NCBI GenBank assembly: GCA_032718865.1
Contig: JALUTQ010000040.1
Span: forward strand, 620,001-684,000
Length of the DNA stretch: 64,000 nt
Direction: 5' to 3'
DNA from: Tilletia caries
Lineage: Eukaryota; Basidiomycota; Exobasidiomycetes; Tilletiales; Tilletiaceae
Shown: in pieces, positions 54,465-64,000 of the stretch
Layout of the letters: each line of letters begins with the position of its first letter
Position numbering within the stretch: the first letter of the stretch is position 1
Made by a program: the position numbers and the translations under genes
Notes under the pieces: generated by a model
What the model was told of the DNA's origin: nothing
What the model saw: the letters and a program-made list of their open reading frames with translations, nothing else
Database searches by the model: none

Positions 54465-57260
54465 ATGCGGTTCCGCTGGTCATCCTACTACGAAGATCTC
54501 CAGCACGAACGCAGCCAGCAGCACTCAGAGCCATCGACATCGACATCGACATCGTCTCCACCAGCAGCAGAGATCCCGTACCTCGTCTACCCCTCGTACT
54601 CAGGAGACATCCCCGCACTCGACTACCACGCAGCACGCGCAGCCTCAGCAGCATCCACACAGCAAGACATCGACCGCATCGCACGCGACGAGGCAAACTA
54701 CGCCGCTCAGCAGACACGCAACCACCGCGCTCTCTCGGAACAGCATCACTCCACCAGCTTCGCAACACACGACCTCCTCCCACAGCTACACGGCCCGCCC
54801 CTCCCACACTCCCCGAACACGCTCTCCCTCCGTCAGCAAGAAGCCGCCGCACGGACACGGGCAGCAAACGTCGTCCGCCTCGGATCAGGCATCACCCCAG
54901 CCGGCTGGGCACCACCCCCGCCCTCGTCACCCCGGCACGGCCTCTCCTCCTTCTCCTTCTTTCCCGTCAGCGACACCGCCCCGCAGAAGCCGAGCAAACC
55001 GATCGGAGCGAGTATGGCCCAGCGCATGGCTGCTCTGGGCTCTGTCTACAGTTTGGGCATCGTTGCCCTTGATGATCAGGAGGGACAGCTTCGGCAGTTT
55101 GCGCGGGCCGAGCGCGTAGCTGCTGCCACGAACGATCACTGGGCTTTGACCAGTTCGGCATTCTCGAGTTGGTTCCCACCGCCATATCGCGTGCTCTCCC
55201 TCGTCGCCTTGGGCATCCTCGTCTTCGCCGCCGACATCGCAATCCTGAACAGGCTCGGCATCGACCCTGTCCCGCTCCTCTTCCCCAATCGACGCCCTAC
55301 CACCACGACGACGGCAGGTAGCAGGGGGAGAGCCGCTTCTTCGTTGCCTCTTCGTCGCGCACGTAGTCGGCAGGGGATCGGACTCGGAGCAGCTCTGACC
55401 ACGCCCACTCAACTCACACGCGCCCTCCTCCTCCTCGGCACAGTCTACGCAGCCCTCGCCCTGGCCGGATGGGCCTCCTTCCGCACCTACGTCGACGCAT
55501 CCTGGCTGCACGGCGACCCCTCCGGACGGCATGCACAGGCACTACAGGGTCTCGCCGTCGGAGCTGCCCTCGGTCTGGCATGTTGGCCGGGGAAATTCCT
55601 GCTGAGGGAACTCAGGTGGGCCTTTTGGAGTGGGCTCGGAAGACTGTTGTGGCCGAGCTCGGAGGTCGTGGGGGTCCCGATTGTTGGTGCCAGGGTTGCT
55701 TCCTCGCGGAATGGTGGCGCGGCGGGCGAGGACGAGCGGCCGATGAGTGCTGCTGAGATGGCGCGGTTCGAAGGCGAGGATCAGGACGAGGACGAGGACG
55801 AGGAAGAAGATGACGCACGCGAATTACTCACAACAACCACAGCCCCATCCCGTCCTTCGTCCCCCTCCCTATCCAACAAACTCCGCCTCGCGCTGCACAA
55901 ACTCCGCCTCGCCCTGCGCGACACCCGTCGCTGGAGTCTCCCCACCCCCTTCTCAGCAGTCATCCTGGCCGACGTGCTGACGAGTTTCGCCAAAGTTTTT
56001 GCGGATGTTTGGCTTACTGCCTGTTTTTTGGTGCCGAGGAAGGAGCATCATACGTGGTGGAACGGGAGGGGGAGTGTTGTCGTGCCCATCTTGACCAGGT
56101 GAGTTTTCTCTTTTTCTTCTTTGCTTAGGGGGGGGGTGTGGAAAAATGGGGGCTGAATGTGTGATTTTATGTTTCGCGCGCGCGCAAACACAGTCTGCCG
56201 TACCTGATACGACTCCGACAATGTATCTCCGAGTACGTCTCCACCTCGCCCTCCCGCAAACACAACCAGCACCAGCACCAGCACAGCCAACACAGACCCC
56301 GCTCCCGCCGGCCGCTCTTCAACGCACTCAAGTACTTCTCCGCCTTACCCGTCATCTGGCTCGCTGCCCTTGAAGGCTTTGCGAGTTCGGAGTTGGCGGC
56401 GTGGGAGGCGGAGATGGGCGCCGAGGGGCGGGTGGATGTCCTTGGTGGTGGTGGTATTGGTGTTCAAGGAGTGGGGGTGGGCAAGGGGATACAGGTCGTT
56501 AAGGGGGATATGTGGGCGTGGGGGGAGGAGGCGAGGTGGAGGCAGAGGATGATCTGGCGGTCTTGGTGAGTTTTCTCACTGCTCCCTATTCTTCTCCTTC
56601 GCGGTTTTGAGGATGTACTCAATTAGAGGATGGTTCGCGCGCCCATTTTGTTTTTGTTTTTTTTTTTTGTTTTACAGGCTGTTCTGGGTCTTCTTCAACT
56701 CCATCTTCTCGTTCTGGTGGGACGTCACGTACGACTGGGGGTTGGACATCTTCCGTCTCCGCACCGTCTCCCGAATCATCTCCAGCTCTCCCGAGCCATC
56801 CCCCACCACCCACGCCCACCCACACACACACACACACCGCCGCGCCCTCTCCTCCGTCGTGCTCCGCCCCCCTCAAACCCCACTCCTCTTCCCCGAATGG
56901 GCCTACCACCTCACCATCGTCCTCGACCTCATCCTGCGCTTCACGTGGTCGATCAAGTTGAGCTCGCAGCTCTTTCGGTATGCGGATTGGGAAGGCGGGG
57001 TGTTCCTTTTGGAGGCGGGGGAGATTGTTAGGAGGGGGGCTTGGGTTGTGCTGAGGTTTGAACATGCTGCGTTGGGGGCTTGGGGCGCCGGGTTGTTGGC
57101 TGGGGGGCGGGGTGGTGGGACGACGACGAATCAACCCTTCACGACGAGGGTGGGTGTGGGTATGGGTGTTGAGGACGGAGGGGGTTATGTGGATGAGGAC
57201 GGAGGGGAGGACGACGTTGGGGCTGAGGATGGGAAGGCCAAGGTGCGCTGGGCGGTTTGA
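54465..57260 (+). CDS. ERD1: EXS-domain membrane protein, ERD1-like
   Basis: ERD1/XPR1-type EXS proteins sit in the Golgi; yeast Erd1 retains lumenal ER proteins, supports Golgi glycosylation and moves phosphate. Exons 54465-56098, 56194-56565, 56678-57260: 2,589 nt, 862 residues, in frame. A disordered Ser/Thr/His-rich N-terminus (about 230 residues) precedes membrane segments (VLSLVALGILVFAADIAIL, LLLLGTVYAALALAGW, LQGLAVGAALGLACW). The EXS core is clear: PFSAVILADVLTSFAKVFAD, SLPYLIRLRQCISEY, NALKYFSALPVIWLAALEGF, WVFFNSIFSFWWDVTYDWGL and LTIVLDLILRFTWSIKL. It is larger than yeast Erd1 (362 residues) because of the N-terminus and the Gly-rich tail. The start is the first ATG in a long open frame. 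Convergent with the next gene. The ERD1 label, rather than another EXS member, is likely but not certain because no SPX domain is present. Confidence 0.82.
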
Positions 57261-57630
57261 TGTATCAGTCAGTTTGGACATTTCTTTTCGTCATTTCCCT
57301 TTCCGTTCCTCCCTTCCTTACCTTACCTTTGTGTTTATGGTGCCCAACGTTATCGGCTCTTCTTTCACCCCAGTTCGTCCTCCTTTTGGGATATCATACC
57401 CCCCGCCTGCCCGCATCGTCTATAACTCACTCCACTCATTCACCCTCCGAGAAGGGTCAATCCATCACTTTGCGCTTCGTAACAGTCTACATCACCTTGC
57501 TATCCTCTCTCTACCCACCAGAGGGTCAATAATCTCTATCAGTATTGCAAGGGTGGATGGGTGGATTAATGTTGCGAAAATTGCACTCGTGGTATACAGC
57601 TGGAGGACGCAGTCTACCTCGCACTGGGCA

Positions 57631-60600
57631 CTACCGCCGTCTCGCCGCGGCCTCCTTCCCTCTTGCGGCCACCGTCTTCTGCGGCCGCCTCCCTGTGGCA
57701 TCCTTCGCTTTCGGCCCCTTGTCCGTAGCAGGGGCTGCACCATCAAGCGGACGGGCTGCCCTACTCCCACTCTTCTTGCTTGGAGGTGCACCGTCGAGTG
57801 ATAGCGGAGGAGCTCCGCTCTCGCTCTCGCTCTTCTGGCCTGGAGCAGGCATGTACAACGCTTCATACCCCGCCATGAGACTCTGCCGCGCCCCCGCCTT
57901 ATCTTCGCCCCTCAGAAGCGAAATCTGGGCCCGGCTGAGCCAGCTGTCCATCCGCGTGCCTGCGTTCCGCCCCGCAGGCAACGCATGCACATGCATCGCC
58001 CTTTTCAGGACTTCGTACCACTCGTCCCGCTCGTGTCCCGACGCAGTCGGGCCGATGTAACCGCGACCGCCGTCGACGGACATCCAGGTGTTCAATCTGT
58101 CCATATTTGTGCCGTCGGCGTGCTTCTCTTGGGAGAAGGTAACAACGTTCGGATCCGGGGTGTAGGTGTACGATCGACGCTCTGACCGGGAGGGTCCTCC
58201 TTTTGTGTCGACGGAAGTTGGGGCGTCAATTTCGTCGGGCGAAGCGTCAATGCCGAGATTGGACGCGAGCCACGCCTTTGCCTCGTCCTCTGCGATCCTC
58301 AAGCCGGGTTCATAGGTAAAGACAGGGACCTGCTGGAGTGCAGCCCGCCACTCGCGCGAACGCCGGATCCAAACTTCCGCCGCTTGCATTAGACGATGGC
58401 CGTTCCCTTCCCTGCGGGAGTAGATCGCCCACCGCAGCAGCTTGCGCACTGTCGCCGTGGTGATGATCAGGTACGGATCAGACCGAGGATGCACATACTC
58501 TTGCTCCCACTCCGACTCGTTTTCCTTGGACATGGCCATCGGTTGGGTAAGCATCCGCGGGTTGATGTTGGTAGGAACCAAGATCGGTTCGATCGGAGGA
58601 GGACCCCAGATCGCCATCGAGACGTTGATGAGCGCAATGGCATCCGCAATGTTGGAATTGTGTTTCCGCATTTGCTCAAGGATGATAAGGAACGTTTCCT
58701 CGTTTGGAAAGCAGAGGATGTGCTCGGCTCTTTGTATGCGATCTCCCAGGTCGACCCGTGTTGGTTCCGTCTGGGAACGAGCCTCGGACGGTGTAAGCGC
58801 TGATCTGGCGGCGAGCCAATTCGGAGGTGCTGGCTCCCGCAAGACTTCTTTGACAGCTGTGCCTTTTTTCTGTTTCTTCGCGGGTTGCTTCGGTCTCTCC
58901 AGCCACTGCTTTCTCCACAAGGCATGATGCTCGCGGGATAGGCCCAAGGGCGCAGCCGAGAGTCGAGCCTCCAAGTTGACCTTCTTGGCTATTTTAGTCA
59001 TTTCGAGTCGACGTTCCGACTCCCATTTGCGGATGAGCCGACCGACGCGGACACCGCACAGCGCTCGCAGCGTCCTTAGCATCTCTTTAGTCGGAGATCC
59101 TGCTTGAAGATGAGCTCGCAAAACGGCGTTCAGGATCTCGTGTCCTTTTGGCGGAACTAAGGAGGATGTGACGCTGAATGTTGGCCCTTTGCTTCGAAGA
59201 AAGAGTGAAAGGACCGGGGAGGATGACGCATCGTCATTCGCACTTTTGTCCTTGCTAGGATCACCCTCCTCTGAAGACGAATGCAATGCGGCGGGCTCAG
59301 GGACCTCATCGCAAGCAGAGTGAGCGCTGAAGCTGGCAGCTACGTCGACCCTGCCAGCTTTAGCGTCGCGGAGCAATGATGAGAGGTAGCTTTGAGCCAA
59401 AGCCAAGGACCGCTTCGGGTCTCCACGCAGCACGAGTTGTCTGAGAGTCGCCAGCAGCAGATAGGTTGGCGGTCGAATGACGCCATTATCCCACTTGGTG
59501 ACGACCGCGCCGCTGCTCGAATCGCTGTTGTTGGCGACGGCGTTGGCCGTGGCGTTGTTCGTTTTGCTCGTGGTAGACGCAGACGCTTCGACCTCCGACT
59601 CGGCTACAGCGTGCTTGAGGATGTTGAGGATCTCTCCCACCATTCCCTGCTCTCCGGACTCGACATCCTCAGCCCAGGCGCGAAATCGATCGAGGGTTTT
59701 GTTCCAATGAGTTTCGCCTCCCGTACGCCTCGCGTCTACCAGTCTTTTGGCAGATTCGGGCCAGGTATCTTCTCCTTGTACAAACGGCGAATTACCTGGC
59801 TGGTTTGCGCGCGGGTTATTTGCTTTTGCTTCCTTTTCGGCAAGCTTTGCTGCCTTGGCAGCCTCCTTTCCACGTACGATCTGGAATTTTTTGCGGACGT
59901 CACCGCCCCGGGTTGTGCCCGAGGTCAATTCGTCAAGTGTGAGGGCTTTGATCTTGGAATCCGGTACCCCGTCAGTGGGTCCATGCTTGATCTTGGCGGC
60001 CCAGGCGAATCGTTCTGCAGCAGCTAGTTCGTCTGGGTGGATCTTGGAGGTGTCTAGTCGTGCCATTGCCTGTTCGATTTCCCTGACTCGACGCTTTGCT
60101 TTGACTATGGAATCCTGGTCCACTGTCAGCCCTTTCTTTTCGGCAACAATGGCTCTGATTGTTGCTGTCTTCTGCAGCCTGAACTCGTCCGCCTGGATCA
60201 GATTGCGGATGAGCAACTTGAGGTTGGCGGTCGTGGCAGGGAGCGGACCCTCGATTGCCATGGAGCGCTCCTCGTCTCCGTTCGTATTGCGCTTTTTGAC
60301 GAAGGCTTTTGCTGCTGGTGAGGCGCACCAGTTTAGAGCATCTACCGCGATCAGCCGCAAGCACTCCGATTCCTGTTGTTTGTAGGGAATCTTGACCAGC
60401 CTCGCCCAGAGCTCGGGGTGATGGTGTGGACTGTCAAAGTTGTTGGGCAACTCGTTCAGAAAGTACTTGTAGACGTCTATTGGCTTGAGTCTCCTCATAG
60501 TCCTGGTTCGAAAGCGGGCAATTCGGTTCAGAACCTTGATAGCGTCCGACCGCGCTTTCCTGTGGTGGGCAGGCTCTGTGCCGCGGCAAGAATGGGCCAT

Positions 60601-61008
60601 AGAGGACAATTTCAGCTGATGAACCGCTCGATCAGGGCTCTCGACATTTGCACGCCACTCACCTTCCGCTGTGTGCGCCGGTACTATCCGTCGATCCGAA
60701 GGCCAAGCAGAATCGGCAGAAGTTGGTCGGTCACTCGGCGCTTCAACGGCATTTTCTTCTCGTACTTGCGCGCTTGAAGAGAATAGCCTTGAATGCCCCG
60801 CGGCAGAGGTGAGAGAATGTGCGGCCTGGACCGCTCCTGCTGCTACTGCAACCGCGACCTGCGGTACGTCTTGAGGCAGCCTTCTTGACCTCGAGACCGA
60901 GTGAATCGGGCAGCTCGAATATGCCATCGTCTTCGCTGACGCTGCCACGCGAGCTGGCGCGCCATTGCTCCAGCTCGCGCGACATATATGCGCGCCTCTG
61001 CTGAGCAT
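57631..61008 (-). CDS. large putative mitochondrial protein, 1,125 residues
   Basis: A single uninterrupted frame from ATG at 61008. The N-terminus is rich in Arg, Ser and Ala with few acids and ends in SRLFSSSAQVR, a classical mitochondrial presequence with an R-x-F-S-S cleavage site. Mature blocks: AIKVLNRIARFRTRTMRRLK, VYKYFLNELPNNFDSPHHHP, RLIAVDALNWCASPAAKAF, LKLLIRNLIQADEFRLQKTA, an Ala/Lys coiled stretch (RGKEAAKAAKLAEKEAKANN), PPTYLLLATLRQLVLRGDP and MRKHNSNIADAIALINVSMA. The helical, repeat-like texture resembles mitochondrial RNA or translation factors, but I see no defined PPR repeats and assign no function. Basic C-terminus. Divergent from PAM18 with a MITE between them. Confidence 0.75.
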   Translation of the reverse strand: MLSRGAHICRASWSNGAPARVAASAKTMAYSSCPIHSVSRSRRLPQDVPQVAVAVAAGAVQAAHSLTSAAGHSRLFSSSAQVREENAVEAPSDRPTSADSAWPSDRRIVPAHTAEGEWRANVESPDRAVHQLKLSSMAHSCRGTEPAHHRKARSDAIKVLNRIARFRTRTMRRLKPIDVYKYFLNELPNNFDSPHHHPELWARLVKIPYKQQESECLRLIAVDALNWCASPAAKAFVKKRNTNGDEERSMAIEGPLPATTANLKLLIRNLIQADEFRLQKTATIRAIVAEKKGLTVDQDSIVKAKRRVREIEQAMARLDTSKIHPDELAAAERFAWAAKIKHGPTDGVPDSKIKALTLDELTSGTTRGGDVRKKFQIVRGKEAAKAAKLAEKEAKANNPRANQPGNSPFVQGEDTWPESAKRLVDARRTGGETHWNKTLDRFRAWAEDVESGEQGMVGEILNILKHAVAESEVEASASTTSKTNNATANAVANNSDSSSGAVVTKWDNGVIRPPTYLLLATLRQLVLRGDPKRSLALAQSYLSSLLRDAKAGRVDVAASFSAHSACDEVPEPAALHSSSEEGDPSKDKSANDDASSSPVLSLFLRSKGPTFSVTSSLVPPKGHEILNAVLRAHLQAGSPTKEMLRTLRALCGVRVGRLIRKWESERRLEMTKIAKKVNLEARLSAAPLGLSREHHALWRKQWLERPKQPAKKQKKGTAVKEVLREPAPPNWLAARSALTPSEARSQTEPTRVDLGDRIQRAEHILCFPNEETFLIILEQMRKHNSNIADAIALINVSMAIWGPPPIEPILVPTNINPRMLTQPMAMSKENESEWEQEYVHPRSDPYLIITTATVRKLLRWAIYSRREGNGHRLMQAAEVWIRRSREWRAALQQVPVFTYEPGLRIAEDEAKAWLASNLGIDASPDEIDAPTSVDTKGGPSRSERRSYTYTPDPNVVTFSQEKHADGTNMDRLNTWMSVDGGRGYIGPTASGHERDEWYEVLKRAMHVHALPAGRNAGTRMDSWLSRAQISLLRGEDKAGARQSLMAGYEALYMPAPGQKSESESGAPPLSLDGAPPSKKSGSRAARPLDGAAPATDKGPKAKDATGRRPQKTVAARGKEAAARRR

Positions 61009-61202
61009 GTCCGATTGCTTCCCTCGTCGTGTTGCGCTCCTCGGCCTGCTCGCTGTCGACTTCGCTGCCTTGCATCAAGAAGTCGCTCACGAAATCCAAG
61101 AAGGTCGAAGGTCAAGCTTCATGCTCGGAGCCTTTTCGAGTTGAGACCCGGACTTCTGGAGGACTCTGGAGTCTGTAAAGGTCTCATGATTACCACCAGA
61201 TT

Positions 61203-61797
61203 GAGGTTTATCACAGGATGGTACGGTATTTTGATTTTTATCCCAGGATGGTACGCCCTCCAAAATTATCACAGGATGGTACGCTGTGAAAATTATTTTT
61301 GCCTATCCTCACTGCCTGCCGAAAGAATCTCTCAAGGTATGCAAAATTACTGACTCCCTCCCCTCTCCCCGCTCAGAATGGAATCTTCTAGAGACAGTTC
61401 AGCTCTCATAGAGCGCGGCGTGCGCCCTCTGAGAGACGTAGATTCGGCCTGAGGACTTGCTATTGCAAACTGGAGAGTGCCGTACATATTGACATTGAAC
61501 ACTCTGACTGTAAGACGTGTAATTCCGTAAATAAAGGCCTATAACGTCTCTGACGGCCCTAGACGAGGTATAACTCTCGTCGGTGGGCACCCAGCCCGGC
61601 ATAAGCCTGCGGAGATGCCAATGCTACACAATCTTGAGAGACTAAGTATCATCCTTGACGTTGAGGAGTGAGGACGTGGACGGGAGTGAGAAGATTGGGA
61701 GAATCAATTTTGCCAGTGTACCATCCTGTGATATTTTTGCTTTCCGTACCATCCTGGGATAAAAAGCAAAATACCGTACCATCCTGTGATAAACCTC
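61203..61797. mobile_element. 595 bp MITE with iterated ends, 10 bp TSD
   Basis: Inverted ends GAGGTTTATCACAGGATGGT at 61203 and its complement finishing at 61797, flanked by the perfect 10 bp direct repeat CCACCAGATT (61193-61202 and 61798-61807). Each end carries three copies of ATC(A/C)CAGGATGGTACG at about 30 bp spacing. No coding sequence. It lies between two divergent mitochondrial genes and ends 67 bp upstream of the PAM18 ATG. Confidence 0.92.
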
Positions 61798-61863
61798 CCA
61801 CCAGATTTCAGATTTCGAGCGAAGGTCAACAAGTCTTCCATCACGACGAACAACGACATCAAG

Positions 61864-62622
61864 ATGGAGCATCAACAACAACAACAACAGCAGCTTCAGC
61901 AGCGCATCGTGCGGCCGCGCGCTACCGCAATGGGAGCGCCCCGCTTCTTCGGCTCGGTTCCCGGCGCAGGCGCTCTTCGTTCGACACAGGCCCTCGCCTT
62001 CCACGCGTCACTGCCCAGACCTATCGCCACGCCCGTCCTCATCGGCGCAGGTCTCATCGGAGCGTGAGTTCTGCGTCCTGTCCTGTACTTGTCCATCAAC
62101 CTTGTGCTGATGATGTCCTTCTTCTTCTCCTCCTCCTCCGCGTGTCCCTGTTCTGCGATTCTCCTTGCTCTAGCGGGATCGCTGCCAACTTTATGATGCG
62201 ATCACGGGCCAGCGCTGCGGCAGGTCCGGGTGGCAAGTGGGTCAAAGGTGGCTTCCAGAACAAGATGGACAAGAAGGAGGCGGCACAAATTCTCGGGCTG
62301 AGGTGAGTCCGCGCCCCTTTCCTTCCCGTGTGTACTTTGGAGCGCTGACTTTCTGGCAATTTTCTATTCCGGCTCCCATACCTGCGCATTTCGCATCGCA
62401 ACAGAGAAACAGCCTTGACCAAAGCGAGAGTTAAGGATGCACATCGGAGGATGATGATTGCCAATCATCCAGATCGAGGCGGAGCGCCATATCTCGCGAG
62501 TAGTGAGTCTGCGTCTGGGATTTCTGAAGCTGGTTTCGGTCGTACTCATTCCCACTCCCATGTCTTTGTTCCCAGAAATCAACGAAGCGAAGGACCTTCT
62601 CGACAAGCAAGTGCACCGGTAA
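61864..62622 (+). CDS. PAM18: mitochondrial import motor J-protein TIM14/PAM18
   Basis: Inner-membrane J-domain subunit of the TIM23 import motor; it stimulates the ATPase of mtHsp70 at the import channel. Exons 61864-62063, 62174-62302, 62405-62502, 62576-62622: 474 nt, 157 residues, in frame. Seen: an N-terminal Gln/Arg-rich presequence-like part, a hydrophobic segment PIATPVLIGAGLIGAGIAAN, the linker GGFQNKMDKKEAAQILGL, then the J domain with VKDAHRRMMIANHPDRGG (HPD motif) and INEAKDLLDKQVHR at the end. Length is as in yeast (168). The ATG in AAGATGG context is preferred; an upstream GTG frame exists but would begin in the MITE. Confidence 0.95.
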
Positions 62623-63164
62623 TCATCTATCTGTATATGGCAACTCATCGTTCGCATTCGCAATCAGCCACCATTCACCTCAGCATACAAGCCCCTCCAT
62701 GCAGGAAAGGGGAAACACGCACGGAAGGGAAAAGAAAGTTTGCAGATCGACCATGGTCCGACGCGGATAGTGCGAGGGGATGGCAAAGAAGGAGCGAGGG
62801 ACTATTGGGATGATACACGATATGTGCTAAGGGGTGAAAGGAGCGTATGAGATATGTAAAGAGAGTGGTGGATATTGGCGGATCGGCCGTGTGGCACAGG
62901 CTACAAGCGGAAGGCGCAAAAGAGGATCCCAGATCGAGAACAACGGAAGGTAAAGGAGAGTGGAGTATGCGGATCCTTATAGTCGGATGGAAGCAGATAG
63001 GCTACATAGGCGCAGGAGTAGGAGATGGGAAGGAGAAAAAGCTGAGTAGGACCAAGAGGATTAAGGAATCAGTAATCAGTATCCAAACTCCTATTCCTGG
63101 CTGCGTCCTTCCATCCCCATTGTGGCTACGCACTCACCGAGTGTTTTGGAAAAGACGTTGCGTA
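62623..63164. other. 3' flank of PAM18, no gene seen
   Basis: Purine-rich DNA with no supported coding sequence; convergent 3' ends of PAM18 (+) and the edge gene (-) lie here. Confidence 0.45.
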
Positions 63165-64000
63165 TCACAGAATAGCCCGCGATGATTGAGCAAGGAGCGA
63201 AAGGCGCGACGGCAACGGTGGAAGTGGGCATGCCGGCGGAGGGCATTGTGGCTCCCACCCCCATCCACTGCCGTACGCAGCCATGCCTCCCTGCGCCGAA
63301 GAGCCACCGATCCGCGGAGTTGCCGACACAAGGGAGCTGCGCCGCATCGACATCCGTGCACTCCGTACCGTCTGAAGAGATGCGTCCGAGGCGGAACGGC
63401 GGAGCGGGCCTGTTGTTGCGAGCCTAGGGGTCGGGGGATAGCCGTAGAGCTCGAAGATACTGTCCGTTCCACGAGCAGCAGCGCCCGGGTAACCCTTGGT
63501 CATGGCGCCTTGAGCTTCAAAAGCGGTTGATCCGAGTCCCAGACCAACGCCGGAAAGCGATGTGGAGTCACGAACACCGTCCAGGTTGTCGGCTGAGACC
63601 ACCTCCTTGCCCAGTCGTGACACTGTGCCGGGGGCTGGCGGAGCAAAGAAGCTGGAGGCAGTCCGGCACTGGCGAAGGGAATTGAGCATGGCCAGCGTGT
63701 AGGGGAAGTCATTCAGTTTGGGAGTCTGCTGGCAAATGGAAAAGTTGAAGCTCTGGGCGGGACTGTCGAGTTCGCTGTCTGCGTCCATCTTTGCCGCGCA
63801 CGGCTGAGTGGGCGTTCGATCTTCGTCCTCCTCGCTGTTCGGCACCTTCTCCTCTGCAGAGGGATCCGCACGCTCGGGGCTCTCAGGCGCTGTGAAATTC
63901 ACCATACTTCCTGGTGACACCCCACTGTTGTGCACAGCTTTGCAGAGACTTCGTCGGCATCGAGCCGCCCAGTTGGCTGCCACTTCTGCAGCATCGAACT
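63165..64000 (-). CDS. hypothetical protein, C-terminal part, runs off the window
   Basis: The frame is open from the window edge (FDAAEVAANWAARCRRSLCK) to a stop at 63165, at least 277 residues. Acidic Glu/Asp-rich stretch (AEEKVPNSEEDEDRT), then NFSICQQTPKLNDFPYTLAM, SLRQCRTASSFFAPPAPGTV and Ser/Arg-rich repeats (RRSASDASLQTVRSARMSMR) that look like phosphorylation-prone disordered sequence. No family recognised. Whether it continues beyond the window or has an upstream intron cannot be told. Confidence 0.6.
   Translation of the reverse strand, partial: FDAAEVAANWAARCRRSLCKAVHNSGVSPGSMVNFTAPESPERADPSAEEKVPNSEEDEDRTPTQPCAAKMDADSELDSPAQSFNFSICQQTPKLNDFPYTLAMLNSLRQCRTASSFFAPPAPGTVSRLGKEVVSADNLDGVRDSTSLSGVGLGLGSTAFEAQGAMTKGYPGAAARGTDSIFELYGYPPTPRLATTGPLRRSASDASLQTVRSARMSMRRSSLVSATPRIGGSSAQGGMAAYGSGWGWEPQCPPPACPLPPLPSRLSLLAQSSRAIL

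Noticed and set aside
54465..57260. ATG9 or another multi-span protein
   Set aside because: First impression from the hydrophobic segments; the EXS core (LPYLIRLRQC, SFWWDVTYDWGL) identifies the ERD1/XPR1 group instead.

Overview
The window is nuclear DNA of a filamentous or yeast-like fungus, most likely a basidiomycete. Conserved eukaryotic genes (uracil phosphoribosyltransferase, KEOPS subunit CGI121, an ERD1/EXS-domain protein, the mitochondrial import J-protein PAM18) carry several short GTGAGT...CAG introns. They sit among transposon families common in basidiomycetes: a Helitron, a MULE with SWIM finger and Ulp1 protease, and RecQ-like helicase plus DUF6589-like gene pairs. I cannot name the species; a smut-type basidiomycete (Ustilaginomycotina) is a guess.

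Layout. 0.6-5.3 kb is genic: CGI121 (-), a small secreted cysteine-rich protein (+), a 1.03 kb Mutator-type MITE, and FUR1 (+). 6-11 kb holds poorly resolved low-complexity genes. 11.7-16.5 kb (-) is a decayed MULE whose Ulp1-like and transposase parts join in phase across a plausible intron. 17.4-18.6 kb is a terminal-inverted-repeat element with a purine-rich minisatellite. 19.8-20.05 kb is a candidate structured RNA: tRNA-like A and B boxes, then five small hairpins inside one long closing stem, then a T6 run. 20.7-26.5 kb is a Helitron with a broken Rep-helicase and an intact four-exon accessory gene. 26,846-33,873 is the main discovery candidate: a 7,028 bp element with short inverted ends and a perfect 10 bp target-site duplication, carrying only a RecQ-like helicase (+) and a DUF6589-like gene (-), tail to tail. 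34-37 kb is gene debris. 37.8-39.5 kb is a 560-residue nuclear-type protein (-). 40.6-47.9 kb is a second, more decayed helicase/DUF6589 pair in the same arrangement. 48,952-54,364 is an element with the same kind of ends and its own 10 bp duplication, into which a 799 bp hAT-type MITE has inserted. 54.4-62.6 kb is again genic: ERD1-like (+), a large mitochondrial-type protein (-), a 595 bp MITE, PAM18 (+). A gene truncated by the window edge (-) ends the window.

Working together. The host genes are unrelated housekeeping genes. The mobile part is a layered transposon landscape in which at least six elements can be delimited by inverted repeats, five of them with 8, 9 or 10 bp target-site duplications and one flanked by TA. 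The autonomous elements (Helitron, MULE, both helicase/DUF6589 modules) all carry stops or frameshifts and look dead in these copies, unless the homopolymer frameshifts are assembly errors. Exon boundaries were read by eye from splice signals and reading phase; the models for FUR1, PAM18, ERD1-like, the secreted protein and the Helitron accessory gene close in frame.
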